In this document: piece after piece, positions 18,187-27,700 of the stretch
How positions within the stretch are numbered: position 1 is the stretch's first letter
Layout of the letters: each line of letters begins with the position of its first letter
Assembly (NCBI GenBank): GCA_965200955.1
Contig: OZ241742.1
Span: 1,178,001-1,242,000, forward strand
DNA: 64,000 nucleotides
Direction of reading: 5' to 3'
Source of the DNA: Bin80 sp026708685
Lineage (GTDB): Bacteria; Bacteroidota; Rhodothermia; Rhodothermales; Bin80
Notes under the pieces: model-generated
The model's database searches: none
Told to the model about the DNA's origin: nothing
Seen by the model: only the letters and a program-made list of their open reading frames with translations
Program-made: the position numbers and the translations under genes

Positions 18187-21100
18187 ATGTCCGTGATCAG
18201 TTTCTTCTTGCTATTTACCTTGACGATCGGTCTAGATAGCAACTTGATCTACACTCATGACTCGTCTGTCGTACCTGTTCCCAGTCTTTTAGACAGTAAG
18301 ATCTTGGGCGACTCCTGGGATGAATTGTTTGATTCTGATTCAGTCCATCAACATAGAACCTCTATCTCGATTGTAGACATTTCTTCAAAGGATCTCCATC
18401 CAAAAGCTATTGGTGATTCAAACGCGATTCATGAGATGGCTACACGCTCTGTGGATGAAAAACGACATCAAGCTGTACCAGATCCACCAATGGCATTTCA
18501 AGTGTGGAGGTCTAAGTTTCACCATGTCTCATTTGTATGGGTTCCACCTTCTAATGATGGTGGTTCTCCTATTACGAGCTATACTGTTGAATGGTCAACC
18601 GATAATGGTTCAAATTGGTCCGTGCTGGCTGACAATATCATTCGTAAGGAGGGTCACGCTGGATTTTTCAGATTCATGAGTAGTCGATTGGTGCCTGAGA
18701 AAGTCTTTCAATTCCGCGTCCGTGCTATCAATATATATGGTGAAAGTGATCCGTCCATCGTTCTTGTAGTTACCGCTACTATTGATAGAGAGCTACGATG
18801 GGCCCCCACGCATATAACTATCCGACAGACATCACATGAGGAGGCTACTATTTCCTGGAGACCCGCTCCAAATGTTCCAATGTTCTATATGGTTACTGAA
18901 TATCGTTTATATCGATCAGACGATGGTGGAGATTTTTGGGATCTTATTGCAGCATTGGATGAAACAGTATTCAGTTATACGGATTCATCACTATCGGCTG
19001 GATCTTCGTATGGTTATCGTTTGATAGCAGAACGTAACGATAACTGGCTGAGTCGTAGCTCTTTCTCCGATGCAACTTTTTTCACGATGAAACTCTTTAT
19101 CCCCCCGAATGCACCCACTGGTCTGACTGCAAAGGCAATAGGCGAAACTACAATCAACCTTTCATGGAGTGCACCGTCCGATAATGGTAGCGTAGATGTA
19201 TCAGGGTATAGGATTGAGGTATCGCCTGATGGACGTTCTGAATGGGCAGATCTTTCCGCAAATACTCGCTCTGATTCAAGAACTTATTCCCATACGGGAC
19301 TCACTGCTGGAACCACTGTCTTTTATCGCGTGAGTGCAATCAATTCCAGCGGTACCGGTTCTCCGTCTGCCGTTGTGAGTGCAACCACATTACCAAAACC
19401 ACCACTTGCCCTGAGAACGACAGAAGTTCGCCGAACGACTATCACTCTTTTTTGGACTGCACCCCCTAATCAGGGATCTGCCCCAATTAGGGGATACAGA
19501 ATCCAGTCATCCCCCGACACCACGGATGTGTCCAATTGGTCCGATATAGTCGCCAATACAGGCAATACAGAGACGTACTACATAGATACTGGCCTATCAC
19601 CCAACACCAAACATTTTTACAGGGTCTATTCAATTAACATTGGAGGAGAAAGTATCCCTTCCAATGTTGCTAGCACTACAACCCTCTCGATCTCTGCACC
19701 AGCTGCGCCGCCGGGATTGACGGCCCGGGCCTCTGGATCCTCCGTCATCCTGTCTTGGTCTGCACCTGACGATGGCGGCTCCCCCATTACAGGTTATAGC
19801 ATTGGTTTCACGGATCAAGATATTCCTGGGGGATGGACAGGTATAGGCGGTGGTATTGGGCCGACGACAACGACCTATACGCATACAAACCTTGAGTTTC
19901 AAAAGACCTACCATTACGCTGTGACCGCAAGTAATTCGATTGGATCAAGTGTGCTCTCTGATATTGTCAGTGCCCGCCCTACGGGGACGGCGGTACGCCC
20001 CGGTCCTCCCCGCTCGCTGACGGCTAACCCGGGTGGCAGTAGCATCATCAACCTGTCATGGAGTCCACCTGCAAGCCATGGTGGTGCTGCGATCACGGCA
20101 TATCGGATGCAGTGGTCTCCTGATGGCACCGCCGACAGCTGGACCGATCTGACACCCAACACCATGCCCCCGGCCACATCTCGCCAGCATACGGGCCTTG
20201 ATGCAGGAATCACGCGGCATTATCGCGTTTATGCCATCAACTCGGTGGGGGAAAGTGCTCAGTCCTCCAATATAGCCATGGCAACAACGACCACTGGCAC
20301 TGGAATCGCTCCTGATAAACCGACATTGCTCAGAGCGACAGCATCGGGGCAGACCACGATCAACCTATCTTGGACGGCCCCTGCCAATAGCGGCAGTACG
20401 CCCCTTTTTGGATACAGAATTGAAGTGTCTGAAGATGCAGGCACCAACTGGGAGGATTTTTCAAGGACGGAAAGTTTTCTTACGACCTCCGATGCTCACA
20501 CGGGTTTAACGGTGGGGACGACACGCCATTACAGGGTCTATTCCATCAACCATGAGGGATTTGAAAGCGAAGCATCCGATGTGGTCAGTGCTACGACAGG
20601 TACGACAGCGGCAACCGCGCCGAGTGCACCGAGAGCACTCCGAGCGACAGCATCGGGGCAAACGACCATTAACCTGTCTTGGACGGCCCCATCCAGCACG
20701 GGCGGCTCGTCCATTACCGGATATCGGATTCAGTGGTCGACCAACGGAACGTCAAACTGGCAAAATGTGTCTCCCGTCCATACGGGCACGGGCCGCACCT
20801 ACGCTGATACTGGACTTAATCCGGGGACAACGCGGCATTATCGGGTTTATGCGATCAACTCGATAGGAGATAGCCCAGCATCCAATGTAGACGATGCTAC
20901 AACGGCATCTGGAACGTCAACCGTGCCGAGTGCGCCGAGGTCGCTGACAGCGGAGGCAGATGGCCCAACGACCATCAATCTATCATGGGAGCCCCCATCC
21001 AATACGGGAAGTGCGCCCATTACAGGGTATCGGATTGAAGTATCTGAAGATGGAGGTAGCAACTGGGAGGAGCTGGTCGCAGGTCACAGGGAAACCACCT

Positions 21101-23004
21101 ATTCTCATACTGATGTTCCCCAAGGCATCATGTGTCATTACCGGGTTTATGCCATTAACTCAATGGGAGAAAGTGCCCAAGCATCCAGTGCGACAGCAAC
21201 GACTTCTGCGACGAATAGCATTCCAGATCCGCCAACATCCCTTATCGCCACACCATCGGGGCCTACTATCATTGATCTATCTTGGGATGCACCCATCAAT
21301 ACGGGAGGTGCGTCCATTACAGGATACAGGATTGAAGTGTCTGAAGATGGAGGCACAAACTGGATTGATCTGGAGACGAATTATAAAGAAACCACCTATT
21401 CTCACACCGGTCTGACTGAAAGGAGCCTATGCCATTATCGCGTTTATGCTATCAATTCGGATGGACGTGAAAGCTCATCATCCGATGTGGCTGAGGCGAC
21501 AACTACTTCTGGAGCGGCAAGAGCTGTGGTGGTTTCTTTTGATGCTACGTCTTCTCAGGTCAACGAAAGCACAAAAACTATAACCGTACAGCTGAATGTG
21601 ACTCCACCCCCATCAAGTTCACTCACCATCTCCTATGGTCTGGGAGGTACGGCATCCCAAAATACCGATTACTCAATACGGGGACCTGGATCTATCTCCG
21701 TAGCTACTAACACTGCTTCGGTTGATCTTACCATTGTAATTATCAATGATCATATCGACGAATCGGATGAGACGGTGATTGTGACGTTGACTGGAGGCAC
21801 AGGATATAACATAGGAAGTCAAGACATCCACATGCTGACCATTGTTGATGATGACAAGACTGATCTACCGCCGCTGTCGTTTTCAACCACAGTGACAAAT
21901 CACTCCTTTGATGTTGGAGTACCCATAGATCAGGTCGTGCTTCCAGATGCCGCAGGGGGAACGCTACCCTATCAATATACTCTTACTCCTGATCCGCCTG
22001 CCGGAATCCAATTCAATCCTTTGATGCGAACTCTTAGTGGTACCCCCTTAGAGAGCATGTATGCAACCACCTATACCTATATGGTCAACGATGGTGATCA
22101 GACAACGGCTATGCAAACCTTCACCATAGAAGTCAATGCACCGCAGGAGTTGGTTTTTGAAAACGCTGTTAACGATCAGATGTATCCTGTTAATAGAGCT
22201 GTTGTTGATCTTATTCTTCCTGTTGCAATGGGGGGGCTTCCACCCTATAGCTACACCCTAACCCCTGATTTGCCAAGCGGTCTTACCTTTGATAGCCAAA
22301 CCCGTACACTCAGTGGAACGCCCTCAAAAGTAACGGAATCTCAGATCTATACCTATACCGTAGAAGATCGTACGGGGACCACCAGCCAACTAGACTTTAG
22401 TGTGGAGGTATACACCATCACTTTTACCGAAACCGTAGCCAATCAATCCTATCTACGAGGGCAGGCTATTGATCCACTGACACTTCCAGAGGTGACGGGG
22501 GGAGTTCTTCCCATCAAGTATACCCTTACACTGTTGGATCTCCCGTATGACCTGAGATTTGATCTTGCGACCCGTACTATTAGTGGAACCCCCTTAGAGG
22601 TATCCCCACCTATCTCCTTGACCTACAAAGCTATGGATCATAACGGGGTAGAGGATAGCCTTGTCTTCAGGATTGAAATCATATCTCCAGTTCACACTGA
22701 AGAGAACCCTGGTATTCCTCAAGAATTCCGGGGATATTCTAATTATCCAAATCCTTTTCACAGTTCCACGAATCTGGTCTTTGATCTTCCATGGCCTGCA
22801 CAGGTACAAGTCGAAGTCATGGATATCACGGGGCGACGGTTGATTACAACACCACCGGTGTATTTGACTGCCGGATGGGCACATGAAATGGAACTGAACG
22901 AGTTGAGGTTTCCTTCCGGTGCATATCTCTATCAGATTCATGCAAGATCGTTGGACGACAAGTTTTCTTCGGTTTATGTCGGTCACTTGATGAGTGTCAA
23001 ATAA
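18187..23004 (+). CDS. Giant modular surface protein: 10 FN3, Calx-beta, 3 Ig-like, T9SS sorting domain
   Basis: The 1605-residue product has a short signal-like N-terminus (SVISFFLLFTLTIG). Ten fibronectin type III modules run from ~95 to ~1110, each with a TINLSW strand and a HYRVYAIN strand. A Calx-beta module follows at ~1115-1220 (DETVIVTLTGG). Three putative Ig (He_PIG-like) modules come next, each ending in SGTP. The C-terminus at ~1510-1605 is a T9SS type A sorting domain (NYPNPFHSSTNLVF; MDITGRR; SGAYLYQI). It should be exported through the outer membrane by T9SS and stay on the surface or be released. No catalytic domain is visible, so adhesion or matrix building is the likely role. 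Its last ~300 residues closely resemble those of the convergent protein at 24702-30128, so the two are paralogues. Confidence 0.9.
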   Translation: MSVISFFLLFTLTIGLDSNLIYTHDSSVVPVPSLLDSKILGDSWDELFDSDSVHQHRTSISIVDISSKDLHPKAIGDSNAIHEMATRSVDEKRHQAVPDPPMAFQVWRSKFHHVSFVWVPPSNDGGSPITSYTVEWSTDNGSNWSVLADNIIRKEGHAGFFRFMSSRLVPEKVFQFRVRAINIYGESDPSIVLVVTATIDRELRWAPTHITIRQTSHEEATISWRPAPNVPMFYMVTEYRLYRSDDGGDFWDLIAALDETVFSYTDSSLSAGSSYGYRLIAERNDNWLSRSSFSDATFFTMKLFIPPNAPTGLTAKAIGETTINLSWSAPSDNGSVDVSGYRIEVSPDGRSEWADLSANTRSDSRTYSHTGLTAGTTVFYRVSAINSSGTGSPSAVVSATTLPKPPLALRTTEVRRTTITLFWTAPPNQGSAPIRGYRIQSSPDTTDVSNWSDIVANTGNTETYYIDTGLSPNTKHFYRVYSINIGGESIPSNVASTTTLSISAPAAPPGLTARASGSSVILSWSAPDDGGSPITGYSIGFTDQDIPGGWTGIGGGIGPTTTTYTHTNLEFQKTYHYAVTASNSIGSSVLSDIVSARPTGTAVRPGPPRSLTANPGGSSIINLSWSPPASHGGAAITAYRMQWSPDGTADSWTDLTPNTMPPATSRQHTGLDAGITRHYRVYAINSVGESAQSSNIAMATTTTGTGIAPDKPTLLRATASGQTTINLSWTAPANSGSTPLFGYRIEVSEDAGTNWEDFSRTESFLTTSDAHTGLTVGTTRHYRVYSINHEGFESEASDVVSATTGTTAATAPSAPRALRATASGQTTINLSWTAPSSTGGSSITGYRIQWSTNGTSNWQNVSPVHTGTGRTYADTGLNPGTTRHYRVYAINSIGDSPASNVDDATTASGTSTVPSAPRSLTAEADGPTTINLSWEPPSNTGSAPITGYRIEVSEDGGSNWEELVAGHRETTYSHTDVPQGIMCHYRVYAINSMGESAQASSATATTSATNSIPDPPTSLIATPSGPTIIDLSWDAPINTGGASITGYRIEVSEDGGTNWIDLETNYKETTYSHTGLTERSLCHYRVYAINSDGRESSSSDVAEATTTSGAARAVVVSFDATSSQVNESTKTITVQLNVTPPPSSSLTISYGLGGTASQNTDYSIRGPGSISVATNTASVDLTIVIINDHIDESDETVIVTLTGGTGYNIGSQDIHMLTIVDDDKTDLPPLSFSTTVTNHSFDVGVPIDQVVLPDAAGGTLPYQYTLTPDPPAGIQFNPLMRTLSGTPLESMYATTYTYMVNDGDQTTAMQTFTIEVNAPQELVFENAVNDQMYPVNRAVVDLILPVAMGGLPPYSYTLTPDLPSGLTFDSQTRTLSGTPSKVTESQIYTYTVEDRTGTTSQLDFSVEVYTITFTETVANQSYLRGQAIDPLTLPEVTGGVLPIKYTLTLLDLPYDLRFDLATRTISGTPLEVSPPISLTYKAMDHNGVEDSLVFRIEIISPVHTEENPGIPQEFRGYSNYPNPFHSSTNLVFDLPWPAQVQVEVMDITGRRLITTPPVYLTAGWAHEMELNELRFPSGAYLYQIHARSLDDKFSSVYVGHLMSVK
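18480..21510 (+). repeat. Tandem ~300-bp FN3-coding repeats
   Basis: Ten diverged units of roughly 300 bp, each coding one FN3 module. Units 7-10 are the most alike (ASGQTTINLSW, GYRIEVSEDGG), pointing to recent duplication or gene conversion at that end of the array. Confidence 0.8.
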
Positions 23005-23613
23005 AATATGGTTGTAGGATGTCTGCTTATTGTAGGAGGAATCCGCTCCCTTATTTAAGCTGATAAACAATTCAAGGAAGTAAAAACCCATCTCTGCATC
23101 AATGGATTGGCACTACCATCAAACCAAGGGAACAGTTGGCTTATGGTGTGTTATGTCGGTGGATCTTATCTTGGACAGACTCTTATGAATGCTACTTTTG
23201 TACTTTAACGAGTATGAAAATTAGGCATGTGCATCTCGAGTGACATGGCTCTTACTGTGAGAGCTCGCCATGGTTGATGAATTGCAGAAGCGATCTCTCA
23301 CAAAACATGCAAACGGATTCAAACCTTACTCTGAGACTATCGGTTGGATGTATTGTGTCTGTAACGGAGGCTCGCAAGTCCTCTAAGCGACTTCATTGGT
23401 TGCTGTTGAATAAAGTGGGAAGATTGGGAATCTATCATGCAAATGTATGGATTCGTTTGAAAACCTCAGAATCAACGCAAAAAGAGTATGCAAGTATCCA
23501 TAGCAGTGTTTCTGCAAAATATAGAGGCACTACACAAAGCTTCCATCTATAGTTTGCTCAGACATTCAGTGGGTCGTTGAAACGAATGGATATCCATAGA
23601 GTATTGCTCACAT
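23005..23613. other. Gene-poor region with decayed reading frames
   Basis: A 92-codon plus frame at 23274-23552 and neighbouring short frames look like broken coding sequence, but none is recognisable. No RNA or insertion-sequence ends were seen. Confidence 0.35.
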
Positions 23614-24096
23614 TCACAAAACGCTTTCCTGATCTGAAGACCAAAAATCGAGGATTTCTTGCCCGTGAATCTTGAGATTTGGGCGGTCGAAAATTTTTAT
23701 AATCGTACCGGACGCGTCAATCAAGAATGTCCTTCGGATTGCCCCCAGATAGGTTTTTCCGTAGATCCAGTTTTGGCTGCGTGTACCATAGAGTTCTGAT
23801 ATTTTCCTGTCAGTGTCCGCCACAAGGGGAAATGGCAGATGGTGCTTCATAGCGAATTTTCGTTGGGATTTTACACTATTGGCTGAAACACCAATCACGA
23901 CGATCTCTTCCTCCTGAATGACTTCCCACTTATCTCGGAAGCTACAAGCTTCTGTTGTGCATCCGTAGGAGTTGATATAGGGGAAAAAGTATAATACAAC
24001 CCTTTGACCGATATAATCACTGAGTCGAATCACATCTCCATCGTTTTCTCCTATTCGTCCCGTAAAATCAGGAGCAAGATCTCCAATTTGCAACAT
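23614..24096 (-). CDS. bcp: Peroxiredoxin, Bcp/AhpC-TSA family
   Basis: The 160-residue product is a thioredoxin-fold thiol peroxidase that reduces hydrogen and organic peroxides in the cytoplasm. The peroxidatic cysteine is C46 in YGCTTEACSFRD, with C51 as the likely resolving cysteine, the spacing of bacterioferritin-comigratory proteins (CxxxxC). The N-terminal GDLAPDF and the later GVSANSVKSQRKFAMKH are typical. The usual PG before the first Cys is YG here. There is no signal peptide. It stands alone between the two convergent giant T9SS genes, and no functional link to them is evident. Confidence 0.92.
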   Translation of the reverse strand: MLQIGDLAPDFTGRIGENDGDVIRLSDYIGQRVVLYFFPYINSYGCTTEACSFRDKWEVIQEEEIVVIGVSANSVKSQRKFAMKHHLPFPLVADTDRKISELYGTRSQNWIYGKTYLGAIRRTFLIDASGTIIKIFDRPNLKIHGQEILDFWSSDQESVL

Positions 24097-24701
24097 GAAA
24101 CGATATGGTCAATATTCAAAGGAAATCTACAATACCGGTGCACAACTAAATCAGTACCTACCCGAGTACGACTTTGAATGTTCCATCCTCCAGACATTCA
24201 TAAGCATTCATTGCTTGATGGATGAAGCAATCTCTATTGATTTAGGTGGAAGATTCTCAAAATAGAAGATTCCATCTCGTAGGTTTGTGCAACCTGATTT
24301 TTCTGCATGATCAAAGCAGGTAAAGCGAATCAATCACATCTAGGGATTAGTCTATAGACACAACATGCAACGTTTCAACGTGCTAAAATATCATGATCCA
24401 GATGTTGCAAGAGAATTAAGCCTACATATTTTTGTTTTGATTCAAATGAATTGTAGGGGGGATGTTTTTTGATGTGAGAACAGATAGAGCTAATGAATCA
24501 AGCCATCAAGAACAATACGTCATCAGTACCCCATAAGAGATGGTCAATCTAACATCATCAGGTTCCAACCATAATAGAACGATGTAATGGATCTCTCAGG
24601 TAAAGAGAGTTTTTATATGCCAGACGGTGTACAGGATGATGAGTGAGTCTTCCCATCTAAAAGGGCGAATATTGGATCCATGTTGACGGTACGACATCTG
24701 A
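24097..24701. other. Gene-poor region
   Basis: About 600 bases with no open frame of note, no recognisable RNA and no clear repeat. It contains the end of the convergent giant gene's transcript. Confidence 0.4.
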
Positions 24702-27700
24702 TTATCGAATGCTCATTAAGTGGCCTACATGTACGTAAGACTGCCCATCCAATGAGGTCGCAATCATCCGATACAAATAGGCCCCTGATGGCAATCTCAA
24801 ATCATTGAGTTCAATCACTTGCCCCTTACCTGATGACATGCTGACCTCAGGCATGATGTATACCTGTCTTCCTGTCATATCCATAATCTCCAATCGTACC
24901 AGTGCAGACCAGGGTACATCGAAAACCAAGCGAGTTGAATGGGTAAAAGGGTTGGGGTAGTTGGAGTGTACGATGAAATCCTTAGGCAGGGAAGAAGGCT
25001 CCTCGTTGTGGACGGGGGAGACCACTTCAATCGTGAAGGTTAAACTGTCCTCTGCACCCATAGCATCCTGAGCCTTGTAGACCATATCTACGGGTGGTGT
25101 CACCTGCGATGGAGTACCGCTGATCGTCCGCGTGGGAAGATCAAATCGAAGATTGGATGGTAGTGCAAAGATCGTAAGGGTATACTGGATCGGATCTATG
25201 CCACCGATGATATCGGGGAGCACTAGGGGGGCAATCGGTTGATCACGAGTATAGGATTGATTCTCAATGCCCTCTGTGAAAGATATCGTGTAGACTTCAA
25301 TCGTAAATTGAAGGGTAGATTCACTGCCCACTGCATCCGTCACTCCCCAGACAAAGGATTGAGGGGGCGTCGTGATCTGAGATGGTGTACCATTAATGGT
25401 GCGCAGCACCTCGTTATAGGACAACCCCTCTGGCAGTGTAGAGGGAAACAGAGTATAGGTATAGGGAGCAACTCCACCCGTCGCTATCGGAAGAGCAAAC
25501 TCCGCAATCTCAACCCCAACCGGATAACGTTGACGATTAATTCCTCCGCTCATGGATAAGGTCAATAGCCTGTTGGTGGTGGCCCCTGCGATCAAGGAAG
25601 CGGGCCCTGTACCAACGGAATTGATCGCACTGATCCGGTAATAGTTCGTTGTATTCGGTGCAAGATTTTCATGAGAATACGTCGTAGACCGAGAACGAGT
25701 GTTGGACACAAGATCCGTCCAGTTGGACGAGCCATTCGGTGAAACCTCAATGGTGTAACCAGAGACGACGGAACCACCATTATTGGAAGGAGCATCCCAA
25801 GAGAGAAGAATGGTGGACTGCCCTGAAGCAGTTGCTGTCAGCGATACGGGTGCATCGGGAAGCGTAATTGTTTCTGCATCCGTCGTAACGGTGGAAATCG
25901 CTGAAGGGCCCCCTATTCCGACAGCATTGATCGCACTGACTCTATAAGAACGAGTGGTGGATGCTGTAAGTCCAGTATGGGCATAGATGGTCGCTGTAGA
26001 AGCAGTGTTCGCTACCAGATCCGTCCAGTTGGTCGTACCATCAGCAGACACCTCTATGTGGTATCCAGTGATGGTAGCACCTCCATTGTTGGATGGAGGG
26101 TTCCACGATAGATTGATGGTTGTCTGCCCCGAAGAACTGGCAGTGAACGATGTCGGAGCATCGGGGACGGTCAGTCCATTGGTGGTGGCACTGTCAATAT
26201 TGGACGAAATTCCAGTGCCCGCAGAATTGATCGCACTGACCTGATAGTGACGGGTCGTGGATGCATCAAGTCCAGCATGAGTGTACACGGTTACCCTGGA
26301 ATCAGTGTTCTCCACCAGATCCATCCAAGTGGAGCCTTCGTCTGCAGACACCTCTATCTTGTATCCAGTGATGATTGCACCTCCCGATGCCGATGGAGCT
26401 GTCCATGAAAGATAGATCGTCGTGCGCCCAGTAGCAGTCGCAGTTAAACCTGTGGGGGCATCTGGAGTGGTGAGAGCGTCTGTTCGGGCACTGCTAACAT
26501 TAGAAACAGCACCAGTACCAGTGGAATTGATGGCACTGATTCGGTAATATCTGGTCGTTGATGGCGCGAGGTTTTCATGGACATAGGTTGTGGATCTTGA
26601 TCTTGTGTGAGATACCAGATCTGTCCAGCTGGATGTGCCATTCGGAGAGACCTCAATTCTGTAACCTGAGATGGCGGAACCACCATTACTGGAAGGTGCC
26701 TTCCATGAAAGATTGATGGAGGTGGGCCCAGATGAGGTTGCACTTAATTCTGTGGGGGCATCTGGAGCAGTGAGAGCATCCGTGGTTGCACTACTGATGT
26801 TGGAAACGGGTCCAGTACCAATCGTGTTGATGGCACGGATTTGGTAATATCGGGTCGTTCCAACGGGAAGGTTTTCATGGGCGTGGGAGGTGGATGCTGA
26901 TCTAGAGTTGGCAACCAGATCTGTCCAATTGGATGTGCCATTGGGGGACACCTCTATCTGATACCCAGAAATAACGGCACCGCCATTGTCGGAAGGAGCC
27001 TTCCATGAAAGATTGATGACTGTACGCCCAGAAGCAGTTGCTATCAGATCAGTGGGAGCATCGGGAGCAGCCAGTGCTTCGGTGCTCGTGCTGCTGGTAT
27101 TGGAAAATGGTCCACCACCAATGGAATTGATAGCCCTGACTCGATAATGATGTGTCGTAGATGGTGCAAGGTTTTCATGATCGTAAGTGGTCAACCTTGA
27201 TTCCGTATTGGATACCACAGCGGTCCATCCCGATGAAGTAGGATTGGTAGATTCCTCAATTCGGTAACCGGAGATATCGGAGCCACCATTGTTTGAGGGG
27301 GCCTTCCATGAAAGAGTGATGATGGTACGTCCCGAAGAGGATGCACTCAATGATGTAGGTGCATCAGGGATGGTGACCGTCACTGCATCGGTCGTAGCAT
27401 CAGCAGCATTGGATGAGTTTCCCGTACCAACAATATTGATCGCACTGACTCGATAATGACGAGTGGTTTCCGGGTTAAGGTTTTCATGGGCATAGGATGT
27501 GGAATTTGATTGAGTGTCAGCCACCAGATCCTCCCAGTTTGATGCAACACCATCGGGAGATACCTCTATTCTGTATCCAGAAATCGTTGCACCGCCATCA
27601 TCTGATGGAGGCTTCCATGCAAGATTAATGATGGCACGCCCTGAAGCGGTTGCAACCAAGCCAGTAGGAGGAGAAGGGACTGTCCGAGCATCCGTTATAG